Assembly (NCBI GenBank): GCA_964351745.1
Contig: CAYGPI010000022.1
Location: forward strand, 1-30,413
Reading direction: 5' to 3'
From: CAYNJF01 sp964351745
GTDB lineage: Bacteria > Pseudomonadota > Gammaproteobacteria > Berkiellales > Berkiellaceae
Length of the DNA: 30,413 nt
Below are positions 7,261 through 14,393 of this stretch, in pieces (within the stretch, counting starts at the first letter, position 1; each line of letters starts with the position of its first letter). The position numbers and the translations under genes are program-made. The notes below the pieces were generated by a model, which ran no database searches, was not told the DNA's origin, and saw nothing but the letters and a program-made list of their open reading frames with translations.

Positions 7261-9141
7261 ATATAAAACTCTGATACAAATACTCTGCTCGATATCTCTT
7301 AGCCTTTGTATCAATTCATGATCACCTGGCTCACTAATATCTGTAATAACATAACCGATGCTTTCATTCGTTTTGAGATATTGGCCAACAATATTAATGT
7401 TATGGGCTGCAAACAGACTATTAATTTTCGCAAGGATCCCTGGAACATTTCTATGTGTATGAATAATTCGATTTGATCCTTGGATGGCAGGGAGTTGCAA
7501 TTGTGGTAAATTCACACAATTGACAGTTGCACCAAGCTGACTAAACTCTTGAAGTCGATGAGCCACAAATTGACCTATGTTAAATTGGGCTTCTTTCGTA
7601 CTTCCACCAATGTGAGGTGTTAAAATGACTTGAGGGTATTCTTGGAGTGGACTATGAAATGTATCGTTGTTTGTTTGAGGCTCACTAGGGTAGACATCTA
7701 AAGCGGCACCTGCAATCTTTTTATTATCAAGCATGACTTTTAAAGCATCAAGATCAACCACATGGCCTCTGCTTAAATTTAAGAGGTAGCTTTGATCTTT
7801 CATCTGGCTCATCATGGCTGCATCGATGAGATGATGATTCGAAGCTCTGCCGTCGACGTGGAGAGTGACAATGTCCGATTGCTTTAATAAATCTGTCATT
7901 TGGATACAAGATTTGGCATTCCCAAGAGGAAGCTTTTCTTCTAAGTCATAAAAAAGAACATGCATGCCTAAGCTTTCGGCTAGAATACTTAATTGCGAAC
8001 CTATATTGCCATAGCCAATAATCCCCAGCGTTTTGCCTCTTGCCTCATAACTTTGCGCCGCACTCTTTTTCCATTGGCCTCGATGAAGATCGTCGTTTCT
8101 TTCTGCTATTCGTCTTAGCAACATAATGATTTCGCCTAGAGCTAACTCGACAACGCTGCGTGTGTTGCTAAATGGGGCATTAAAAACGCCAATCCCTTTT
8201 TCAAGGCTTGCTGTGAGATCAATATGATTTGTTCCAATGCAAAAAGCGCCAATCGCCTCTAATTTTGGGGCGCACTCGATCAGCTCTTTGTTGATTTGAG
8301 TTTTTGAGCGGATCCCTAGGATTGATATATCTTGAAGCGACCTTTTAAGATCTGCTATACCCAAAGAGCCAGCGTGACTCTCGACCTCAAAACCATGGCT
8401 TTTGAAATGCGCTTCGACAAAAGGATGAATATTTTCTAGTAATAAAGCTTTTTTTATGGGAGGTGGGGAGCTTGTTTCAATTCCACAGGCTAAAAAGACA
8501 CCTTCTAAATCGCTGAAAACACCATCTGCAACTTTGCAAACATTGTCTCGAATAACATTCTCAGTATAAGCAAAGAAGGTAGAGACAAGTCCAGCTTCCT
8601 TCATTTCGTAGTCATTGTATCCATCCCCAATGACGACAATATCCCCTGGCAACTTGAGTTGTTGAAGAAGTATCACTTTACCCTTATCCTGCGATAGAGG
8701 ATTGGCTCGGTCAAAATCATGAACATATCCATTAAAATCATATAGAAATTGATTCGCAAAAACATGGTCATAATGCAAGTTGAACATTTTAGCAATAGGC
8801 CAGATAAACTCAATAAATCCGCCAGAAACAATATAAATATCGTCTTTGTGCTCTTTAAAAAAGGATTGATTTCGCAGAAAGGAACTAGAGACTTGCTCTT
8901 TAAGTTGAAGAGCCACTTCTTCAATTTGGTCTTTGTGTAATGGGAAGGCTCGAAGCCTATGCTCTAAACTTTCTCGAAAGCTATGTTGGCCATTCATGCT
9001 GCGATCTGTTTCTTGAGTGATGTCTTCAAGCAATCCTTGATGTTCAGGATTTTTGTTAGCTATAAATTTCAGTAGCTCATCAAACCCTTCGGTTTGAATG
9101 AATGTGCTGTCAAAATCAAATATGTATTTTCTATTAGCCAT
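7258..9141 (-). CDS. Fused phosphoserine phosphatase / D-3-phosphoglycerate dehydrogenase
   Basis: A 627-residue fusion of two serine-biosynthesis enzymes. Residues 1 to about 215 are a SerB-type HAD phosphatase: DFDST (9-13, nucleophile Asp9 and acid Asp11), VSGG (105-108), the Lys region at about 153-155, and GDGYND (172-177). From about 231 a SerA-type dehydrogenase follows: the NAD-binding GxGxxG in GIIGYGNIG (373-381), then Arg458 in LSRG, Glu487 in YPSEP and His510 in TPHIGGS as the catalytic set. A C-terminal ACT domain (about 555-627, with HRNVPGILAKINSLF) is the usual serine-feedback site. The polypeptide thus carries the first and last steps of the phosphorylated pathway; the middle transaminase SerC is not in the window. 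All key residues are present in both halves. The gene has no partners on its strand. Confidence 0.92.
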   Translation of the reverse strand: MANRKYIFDFDSTFIQTEGFDELLKFIANKNPEHQGLLEDITQETDRSMNGQHSFRESLEHRLRAFPLHKDQIEEVALQLKEQVSSSFLRNQSFFKEHKDDIYIVSGGFIEFIWPIAKMFNLHYDHVFANQFLYDFNGYVHDFDRANPLSQDKGKVILLQQLKLPGDIVVIGDGYNDYEMKEAGLVSTFFAYTENVIRDNVCKVADGVFSDLEGVFLACGIETSSPPPIKKALLLENIHPFVEAHFKSHGFEVESHAGSLGIADLKRSLQDISILGIRSKTQINKELIECAPKLEAIGAFCIGTNHIDLTASLEKGIGVFNAPFSNTRSVVELALGEIIMLLRRIAERNDDLHRGQWKKSAAQSYEARGKTLGIIGYGNIGSQLSILAESLGMHVLFYDLEEKLPLGNAKSCIQMTDLLKQSDIVTLHVDGRASNHHLIDAAMMSQMKDQSYLLNLSRGHVVDLDALKVMLDNKKIAGAALDVYPSEPQTNNDTFHSPLQEYPQVILTPHIGGSTKEAQFNIGQFVAHRLQEFSQLGATVNCVNLPQLQLPAIQGSNRIIHTHRNVPGILAKINSLFAAHNINIVGQYLKTNESIGYVITDISEPGDHELIQRLRDIEQSICIRVLY

Positions 9142-9218
9142 AACGATTACTTAATTATTTTATGTGGAGCATATACATATAGTATTGGAATTAGAGCTTC
9201 GCTGCAGTAGAGTATCAA

Positions 9219-9224
9219 TATAAT
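9219..9224 (+). promoter_or_regulatory. Consensus -10 box upstream of the secreted TPR-like gene
   Basis: A perfect TATAAT lies 33 bases before the ATG at 9257, the right place for a promoter in this divergent intergenic region. No good -35 box is seen 16-18 bases upstream (GCTTCG there), so the call rests on the -10 alone. Confidence 0.35.
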
Positions 9225-9256
9225 TTATCAACTAGCTCTTTAAAATGGAGAATTCT

Positions 9257-9913
9257 ATGAATCAACCCAGTCGTATGCTTCCAATGTGGCTCGCAAGCTC
9301 TTTGGCATTTATATTGATTTTGCTAAGCACAAAAGTTTCTAGTGCGCCGTTGGATAACTCGATTACTGACTTGAGGCAAGATTGGGCCGTTGCAAAATAT
9401 GAGACACCAAGAAAGCAGCAAGATGATGTGTTCATGAGTTTAATCCAGAGGGGTGAACAACTCGTCCAAAAAAACCCAAATAGCGCTGCTGCACACTTAT
9501 GGCTCGGCACAATTAATGCTACATATGCTAGTGTGAAAGGGGGAATGGGTGCGCTAAAATATGCAAAGGCCGCTAAAGCTCATTTGGAAAAATCAATTGC
9601 TTTAGATCAAACTGTTGAAAAAGGATTGGCTCACTCAGTTATTGGCGCTTTGTATGCTAGGTTACCCGGTTGGCCAATTGCTTTTGGAGATAAGAAATTA
9701 GCAGAGCGTCATTTCTTGTCTGGCATTCAAATGGATCCCAGAGGGAGAGACTCCAACTATTACTATGGTGATTTTTTGGCGGAATCTGGTCATAAAGAGG
9801 CAGCTGATCATCATTTGACTATGGCGAGAAAAGCTAAGAGCCGTAAAGGTTACGAGGTTCAAGACAAAGGCCGCCTTAGAGAGATTAATGAGTCCTTCGC
9901 AAAGATTAGATGA
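9257..9913 (+). CDS. Exported TPR-like protein of unknown function
   Basis: A 218-residue protein with a Sec-type signal peptide (hydrophobic core at about residues 9-24, likely cut near residue 30 after KVSSA) and a helical repeat body resembling tetratricopeptide repeats: NPNSAAAHLWLGTINATYA, then KAAKAHLEKSIALDQ, then AERHFLSGIQMDPRGRDSNY. It probably acts in the periplasm as a scaffold. I start at ATG 9257, since GGAG at 9247-9250 lies six bases upstream; the ATG at 9245 would place that site inside the gene. A strong intrinsic terminator follows, so it is probably monocistronic. Specific partners are unknown. Confidence 0.8.
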   Translation: MNQPSRMLPMWLASSLAFILILLSTKVSSAPLDNSITDLRQDWAVAKYETPRKQQDDVFMSLIQRGEQLVQKNPNSAAAHLWLGTINATYASVKGGMGALKYAKAAKAHLEKSIALDQTVEKGLAHSVIGALYARLPGWPIAFGDKKLAERHFLSGIQMDPRGRDSNYYYGDFLAESGHKEAADHHLTMARKAKSRKGYEVQDKGRLREINESFAKIR

Positions 9914-9931
9914 ACTTGAATTCTAAGCTGG

Positions 9932-9960
9932 AAAAAATCCCGTTTTTCGGGATTTTTTTT
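9932..9960 (+). terminator. Rho-independent terminator
   Basis: An 11-base perfect stem (arms 9932-9942 and 9948-9958; core ATCCCG/CGGGAT) with a TTTTT loop runs directly into a T tract. It lies 18 bases after the stop of the TPR-like gene. Confidence 0.9.
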
Positions 9961-10081
9961 GCTTTAAAAAGCTGTGTAAAGCCATTCGTATTGTGTATTC
10001 GGCCGTTCGTCCATTTTAACTTGTACGCTTTCTAAATAAAGTTAACATTCTCACAATACAAATTTTTTGATAGGTTTAACC

Positions 10082-10447
10082 ATGTTTGAGCGAATAAAAG
10101 AGATGCTAGTTGATAATGCAATAGTTCGTGGTATAACGAATATATATAAGTCAGCTATTGCTCGGCCTCTATTAACTGCAAGTTTAGCTGCCTCAGCCAT
10201 TGGTTTGGTTGCAATCCATGATCAAGACAACCCAATAACAATTTCTGAAAAGATAGGCGCTGCCGTTTTTCCTTTTGCTTTTACAATAGCAGCCCCTTCA
10301 CTTTTCAAAGCTTCTATCTATAGTGTTAATACCGCAATCTCATGTGGGGAAGCGGTTTTATTCAGGGCTAGAGAAGTGCCAGCTTATTATAATCAAGTGG
10401 TTGAAAAAACGGCGAGCTATATGCCGAAAAGGGCAGTTGTGCAATAA
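10082..10447 (+). CDS. Small membrane-associated hypothetical protein
   Basis: A 121-residue protein beginning MFERIKEMLVDNAIVRG, with two moderately hydrophobic segments (about residues 29-46 and 60-80) separated by a short charged loop (HDQDNPITISEK). It is probably membrane-associated. I do not recognise a family. I start at ATG 10082 rather than the upstream in-frame TTG at 10067, because AGG at 10073-10075 is correctly placed for the ATG. Terminators on both sides isolate it as a single-gene unit. Confidence 0.65.
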   Translation: MFERIKEMLVDNAIVRGITNIYKSAIARPLLTASLAASAIGLVAIHDQDNPITISEKIGAAVFPFAFTIAAPSLFKASIYSVNTAISCGEAVLFRAREVPAYYNQVVEKTASYMPKRAVVQ

Positions 10448-10477
10448 CAAACATAGCCGCCTAACCATTTAAAATTT

Positions 10478-10504
10478 AAGAGCCTTTTTACAGGCTCTTT
10501 TTTT
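10478..10504 (+). terminator. Rho-independent terminator
   Basis: AAGAGCC (10478-10484) pairs with GGCTCTT (10493-10499) across an eight-base loop and is followed by a T run to 10504. It ends transcription of the small membrane-protein gene. Confidence 0.85.
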
Positions 10505-10741
10505 ATGGGTAATTAAATGGTTACTCGACTATTGTAACGTTGCTTAACTTATTGTCATTTTATATCGATTAATCCCTGTCGTATTTTAATAGAATATCTC
10601 ATTTTATCGTTAATACAAGGTAAATTTCATAGTTTTGATTTATTTTGGCTCTGTTATTTTCATAAAATAAAGTTTAATCTTGTAGTCGCATTAAGAAAAA
10701 TGCAACGCGTCTTGTGTCAATCGACAATAGAGGGAAAGATT

Positions 10742-12904
10742 ATGGCAAACGCACTCATTGAAGCTGTGATAAGTGGAAATATATATAGAGTTCAAACTGA
10801 ATTAAATAAAACCTGGTATGGTGCTGTTGGAGAAAATGGGATGACTGGGCTTCATTACGCTGCCCAATATGGTTATCCTGAAATTGGACAGCTTTTTATT
10901 GATAAAGGTCTATTTGTTAACAGAACAAACTATGATGGCCAGCAATCTTTACATATCGCGGCTATGTACCATCAAGATACTATGGTGGATATGCTTATTG
11001 AAAACGGCGCTGCAATTAGAGCTGTGGATTACTTAGGGAATACGCCCTTACACTATTCTATACAAAACAATCCCACATCTGAGTTTGTTCAAAAAATGAT
11101 TGATTTGGGCTCAGATTTAAACGGGAAAAATCTTGCAGGGAATTCACCTTTGCAAACATCTGTTAACGAATCAAATAGTGAAATTTATACGTTGTTATTG
11201 TCCAATGGAGCGCAGCCGGAAAATCTCACTAATCTACTACAGGCGGTTGTAGATGGAAATATTGATGATGTTTCTTCACTACTGAACCGTACTTGGCCTG
11301 GCGCAACAGGGCCGCTAGGACTGACAGGCGTGCATTATAGTACTATTTTTAATCAACCAGAGATTGCCCAGTTATTTTTAGATAAAGGTGTTTTTGTTAA
11401 CACAACGACTCATGACGGCAAGCAATCTTTGCATCTTGCATCTATGTTACAAAGCAGCTCAATGGTTGACTTCCTTATGGAGCATGGCGCTGCTATTTTG
11501 GCTGTTGATTACTTAGGCAACACGCCATTACATTATGCTGTTCAAAATAATCCAAGCTTAGATTTTGTGCAAAAGATTATCGATCATGGTTCAAACTTGA
11601 ATTCAAAGAACAAAGCAGGAGAGACCGCTTTAAACTTAATTGAAGATCAAGGTAACCATGAACTAATCGCACTTCTTTTGAGTCATGGGGCTGTTTCTGA
11701 GACATTTAGCTCATTAATCACTGCTGTCATTATCGGCGATATTGATGGGGTTGAGGCAGCGCTTGATAACTCCTGGGTTGGTTCGACCGGGCCTAATGGA
11801 ATGACAGGCTTACATTATGCCGCGCTTTATGGGTATCCTGAAATTGGCCAGTTATTTGTAGATAAAGGCCTGTTTGTCAATAGGACAAATTATTCTGGTG
11901 AGCAGTCGTTGCATATTGCTGCTATGGCGCATCAGGGTGAAATGGTTGATATGCTACTTGCTAACGGGGCAGCAATCTTGGGTGTAGATTATCTTGGCAA
12001 TACTCCTTTGCATTATGCTGTTATGAATAATCCAAGCACGGCTTTTGTACAAAAAATTATAGATGCTGGGGCTAACTTAAACAGTGCCAATAATGCGGGT
12101 GAAACACCTTTAGACTTGGTGCAAGCTGAAGGTAACCATGAGCTATTTGCTTTGCTGCTAAGCAATGGTGCTGTTTCTGAAGATCTAAGTGACTTAATTG
12201 TTGCGGCCATTATCGGGGATGAAGCTAGAGTAAGTGCGGAGTTGGAGCATTCGTCAGCCGGAACAGTCGGTGAAAATGGTATGACGGGTCTCCATTATGC
12301 TGCTCTTTTTGGACATGCTGGCGTTGGTCAATTGTTTATTGATAAAGGTTTGTTTGTTAATCAAACGACTTACGATGGTCAGCAACCATTGCACATTGCT
12401 GCAGCTTCGCACAGTGACGAGGTTGTTGATATGCTAATGGACAATGGCGCCGCAATTTTAGCAGTAGATTATCTTGGTAACACACCTTTACATTATGCTG
12501 TTCAGGGCAATCCAGATTTGAGTTTTGTGCAAAAGCTTATTAATTTGGGATCTAACCTTGATACGGTTAATAAGGCAGGTGAGACTGCATTAGAGTTTGC
12601 TAAAGCTGAAGGTAATAGTGATGTCGTTGATTTACTTATTGATAATGGCGCTATTATCAATCTTGTCACAGCGACCACTTTTGATTTCCCTGAGCCTCCA
12701 ATGAGCTCTAAATCTGGGGTATTAAAGTTATCTTCTCAAGATATCTTTAGCGACGAGGCCAAAGAGCTAGATCTTGAGCAGCTTGGTGATAGGGTGATTA
12801 ATGCGCTCGAAAGTCAAATGTTGCCAATTGGAGAGGCTTTGCCAGTTTTTACTCAGACAGACCTATTGCCAGAGGCAGGTATTGTTGAGTTGGATTGGGT
12901 TTAA
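10742..12904 (+). CDS. Large ankyrin-repeat protein built from four 160-residue modules
   Basis: A 720-residue protein, almost wholly ankyrin repeats. Each of four successive modules contains about five repeats in the same order, with near-identical landmarks: GMTGLHYAA, FIDKGLFVN, QSLHIAA, VDYLGNTPLHYAV, FVQKIID and KAGETAL. A tail of about 77 residues (after about 643) is acidic, Pro/Leu-rich and not ankyrin-like, ending IVELDWV. No signal peptide or membrane segment is present. Ankyrin arrays are protein-binding scaffolds, and a secreted effector role is plausible in this group but unproven. The start is ATG 10742, with AGGG at 10731-10734; the ATG at 10700 would add 14 residues without a ribosome site. 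A strong terminator follows. Confidence 0.9.
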   Translation: MANALIEAVISGNIYRVQTELNKTWYGAVGENGMTGLHYAAQYGYPEIGQLFIDKGLFVNRTNYDGQQSLHIAAMYHQDTMVDMLIENGAAIRAVDYLGNTPLHYSIQNNPTSEFVQKMIDLGSDLNGKNLAGNSPLQTSVNESNSEIYTLLLSNGAQPENLTNLLQAVVDGNIDDVSSLLNRTWPGATGPLGLTGVHYSTIFNQPEIAQLFLDKGVFVNTTTHDGKQSLHLASMLQSSSMVDFLMEHGAAILAVDYLGNTPLHYAVQNNPSLDFVQKIIDHGSNLNSKNKAGETALNLIEDQGNHELIALLLSHGAVSETFSSLITAVIIGDIDGVEAALDNSWVGSTGPNGMTGLHYAALYGYPEIGQLFVDKGLFVNRTNYSGEQSLHIAAMAHQGEMVDMLLANGAAILGVDYLGNTPLHYAVMNNPSTAFVQKIIDAGANLNSANNAGETPLDLVQAEGNHELFALLLSNGAVSEDLSDLIVAAIIGDEARVSAELEHSSAGTVGENGMTGLHYAALFGHAGVGQLFIDKGLFVNQTTYDGQQPLHIAAASHSDEVVDMLMDNGAAILAVDYLGNTPLHYAVQGNPDLSFVQKLINLGSNLDTVNKAGETALEFAKAEGNSDVVDLLIDNGAIINLVTATTFDFPEPPMSSKSGVLKLSSQDIFSDEAKELDLEQLGDRVINALESQMLPIGEALPVFTQTDLLPEAGIVELDWV
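10754..12673 (+). repeat. Four tandem 480-bp coding repeats
   Basis: Equivalent codons recur at 10754, 11234, 11714 and 12194, so the gene contains four in-frame units of exactly 480 bp. Protein similarity between units is high, while the DNA has drifted at many third positions. This points to old tandem duplication of a whole multi-ankyrin block rather than recent amplification. Module 2 differs most at its first two repeats. Confidence 0.9.
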
Positions 12905-12912
12905 CTTATAGG

Positions 12913-12946
12913 AAGCACGGCAGTTAAAAACTGCCGTGCTTTTTTA
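12913..12946 (+). terminator. Rho-independent terminator
   Basis: A perfect 13-base stem (arms 12913-12925 and 12929-12941, AAGCACGGCAGTT and its complement) with an AAA loop is followed by a T run. It closes the large ankyrin gene just before the convergent TetR gene ends at 12950. Confidence 0.93.
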
Positions 12947-12949
12947 TTC

Positions 12950-13516
12950 CTAGATAGATAGTGCTTGATACAACGTATTTGTTAATTTCTCAGCATCTTG
13001 AGCAAGGGGCGATGTCATACGTTTGTAGTTTCTTTGGGCTGCCGCTTGAACAAGAATGCCAAGTAGCACTCCGGAGTAGTAATTAGGATCTTCATTTTGA
13101 ATTTCGTTTGCGTCCATAGCTTGTTGAAATATCTGGCATAAAAAGGTATTAAAGCTGTAATCTTCATGATTGATTTTAGGTAATTGGTGGTGTTGCGCTA
13201 TTAGAAGATAGTTGAAGGTAATGGGATCTTCATCATAGGCACTGCATACAATGTTACATAGTCTTTTAATCTTATCTTTTAGGGACAATTCTTGATTTAG
13301 GGCTTCTTTTAGGAGAACCGATAAATCTTTATAGGCTCTTATATAAAGTTCAGTCGCGAGCTCTTCTTTGCTTTGGTAATGTCTGTACATGGTTCCTTCA
13401 GCGACTTCTGCAGATCCTGCAATATCCTTAATAGTCGTTGCTATAACCCCTTTTTGAACAAATAAATTTAAAGCACAACGCTCTAATTTTTTACGGGTTG
13501 CTGTTCCATCACGCAT
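12950..13516 (-). CDS. TetR-family transcriptional regulator
   Basis: A 188-residue protein with the TetR N-terminal helix-turn-helix (about residues 8-55): TTIKDIAGSAEVAEGTMYRHYQSKEEL is the canonical pattern, quoted here in two parts as TTIKDIAGSAEVAEGT (27-42) and MYRHYQSKEEL (43-53). The C-terminal helical ligand and dimer domain is unspecific. Members bind palindromic operators as dimers and are released by a small ligand. AAAGG lies about eight bases before the ATG. The gene lies downstream of, and on the same strand as, the double-glycine peptide gene, separated from it by a terminator. A palindromic operator-like site in the peptide's promoter and an inverted repeat upstream of this gene share GAGT/ACTC half-sites, so it may control both. 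That regulatory link is inference. Confidence 0.9.
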   Translation of the reverse strand: MRDGTATRKKLERCALNLFVQKGVIATTIKDIAGSAEVAEGTMYRHYQSKEELATELYIRAYKDLSVLLKEALNQELSLKDKIKRLCNIVCSAYDEDPITFNYLLIAQHHQLPKINHEDYSFNTFLCQIFQQAMDANEIQNEDPNYYSGVLLGILVQAAAQRNYKRMTSPLAQDAEKLTNTLYQALSI

Positions 13517-13630
13517 AAAGATTACCTTTTAAGAAAATTAACTTCTAATTTTGTGTTAGCAACCAATCTTTTTAATGTTTTCATGCAAAACATCTACTTT
13601 CAAGCCGATTGCAGTAGGGTTGTATATTAC

Positions 13631-13654
13631 CACTCATTTGAAGGAAGATGAGTG
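13631..13654. promoter_or_regulatory. Inverted repeat upstream of the TetR gene, possible operator
   Basis: CACTCAT (13631-13637) and ATGAGTG (13648-13654) are a perfect seven-base inverted repeat with a ten-base spacer; a further CACTCAA lies at 13661-13667. The arms contain the same ACTCA core as the palindrome in the peptide promoter at 14139-14156. It lies 115 bases upstream of the TetR start and could be an autoregulatory site. No convincing promoter is seen with it. Confidence 0.35.
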
Positions 13655-13690
13655 TAGTAGCACTCAATCCAGTTTTATTACTATTTAACA

Positions 13691-13716
13691 ATAAAAAAGG
13701 AGCCAATTAGGCTCCT
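13691..13716 (-). terminator. Rho-independent terminator of the small peptide gene
   Basis: Read on the minus strand, AGGAGCC and GGCTCCT (13710-13716 and 13698-13704) form a seven-base stem with a five-base loop, followed by a run of six Ts. It lies about 110 bases downstream of the peptide stop codon and upstream of the TetR gene, separating the two transcription units. Confidence 0.85.
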
Positions 13717-13826
13717 ATGGCGGTGTGCTTTATTTTAGGATGTATCAGTACTAGAGCGGGCGCTACTCAAATTAGTGCGTTGGCTTAAAAGACTTACTAC
13801 TACCTAAAATTGTATTGGTTTAACGA

Positions 13827-14042
13827 TTAGCCTTTAAGGATAACGTTGCATAGACCTGCACCAACTGCCCAAACTGCAGCGTCTGTAAATGGAGTTGCTG
13901 AGCCACCTAGGGTGCTAAAAAAGAAGCCAATGATGCCACCGGTGACAGCACCTTCAACAAAAACATCAGTACTTGAAACATACATGGTGTTCATGACGCC
14001 GCCAGAGACTGAGTTTGATTCAATGTTAGTTAGTTCTTTCAT
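13827..14042 (-). CDS. Double-glycine-leader peptide, bacteriocin/microcin-like precursor
   Basis: A 71-residue precursor. Residues 1-15, MKELTNIESNSVSGG, match the double-glycine leader recognised by C39 peptidase-ABC exporters (compare the colicin V leader, which ends ELDSVSGG). Cleavage after Gly15 would release a 56-residue peptide rich in Gly, Ala, Val and Phe, with a GAVTGGIIGFFFS core and one Cys near the end. This is the composition of class II bacteriocins and microcins that insert into membranes. The ATG at 14040-14042 has AAGGAC seven bases upstream. Its promoter is near-consensus with a palindrome in the spacer, and a terminator follows. No immunity gene, exporter or second peptide is visible in the window. 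An alternative role is a secreted signalling peptide. Confidence 0.8.
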   Translation of the reverse strand: MKELTNIESNSVSGGVMNTMYVSSTDVFVEGAVTGGIIGFFFSTLGGSATPFTDAAVWAVGAGLCNVILKG

Positions 14043-14132
14043 ACAAATGTCCTTATATATTCAGATTATTTCTAGGGTTCAGATTCAGGGGTATTCTAAT
14101 ATAACTAAAGTGATATGAGAAATCCTACAAGC

Positions 14133-14161
14133 ACTATAAGTGAGTGATTACTCACTGTCAA
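14133..14161 (-). promoter_or_regulatory. Near-consensus promoter with palindromic operator in its spacer
   Basis: On the minus strand a perfect -35 TTGACA (14161-14156) and a -10 TATAGT (14138-14133) are separated by exactly 17 bases. An 18-base palindrome fills the spacer (14139-14156; arms AGTGAGT and ACTCACT around GATT on the plus strand). A bound dimeric repressor there would block RNA polymerase. Transcription would start near 14126, giving an untranslated leader of about 84 bases before the peptide gene. The nearby TetR protein is the obvious candidate ligand. Confidence 0.75.
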
Positions 14162-14183
14162 GTGTTTTACAACTTATATAAGG

Positions 14184-14263
14184 ACGATATAAAAGGACAC
14201 CCAGAACTGCCCCCATGCATTTTACGATATAAAAGGACACCCAGAACTGCCCCCATGCATTTT
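14184..14263. repeat. Perfect 40-bp tandem direct repeat
   Basis: Two identical 40-base units (14184-14223 and 14224-14263) begin ACGATATAAAAGGACACCC and end CCCCCATGCATTTT. They sit at the downstream end of the transposase gene and carry the GGTGTCC motif in reverse orientation. Only two copies are present and there are no spacers, so this is not a CRISPR array. Confidence 0.95.
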
Positions 14264-14393
14264 AAAAGCCTTTAAGCTGGCGTTTGATATAGTAGGCAAG
14301 TTCCTGGGATTTGAAGGCTCGAAAATGACAAGAGATAAATGCAAGGCTGCAATGATTGAAAGACAACCATGCTGATATTATATAATTAGGAGA

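Noticed and set aside
8749..8940. Plus-strand 63-codon frame inside the serB-serA gene
   Set aside because: Antisense shadow of a fully supported coding region.
13846..14118. Plus-strand 90-codon frame opposite the double-glycine peptide
   Set aside because: Pro/Thr-rich antisense frame without a ribosome site; the minus-strand peptide has leader, ribosome site, promoter and terminator.
14184..14263. CRISPR-like repeat
   Set aside because: Two directly abutting 40-base copies with no spacers and no cas genes; better explained as a transposase-linked tandem repeat.
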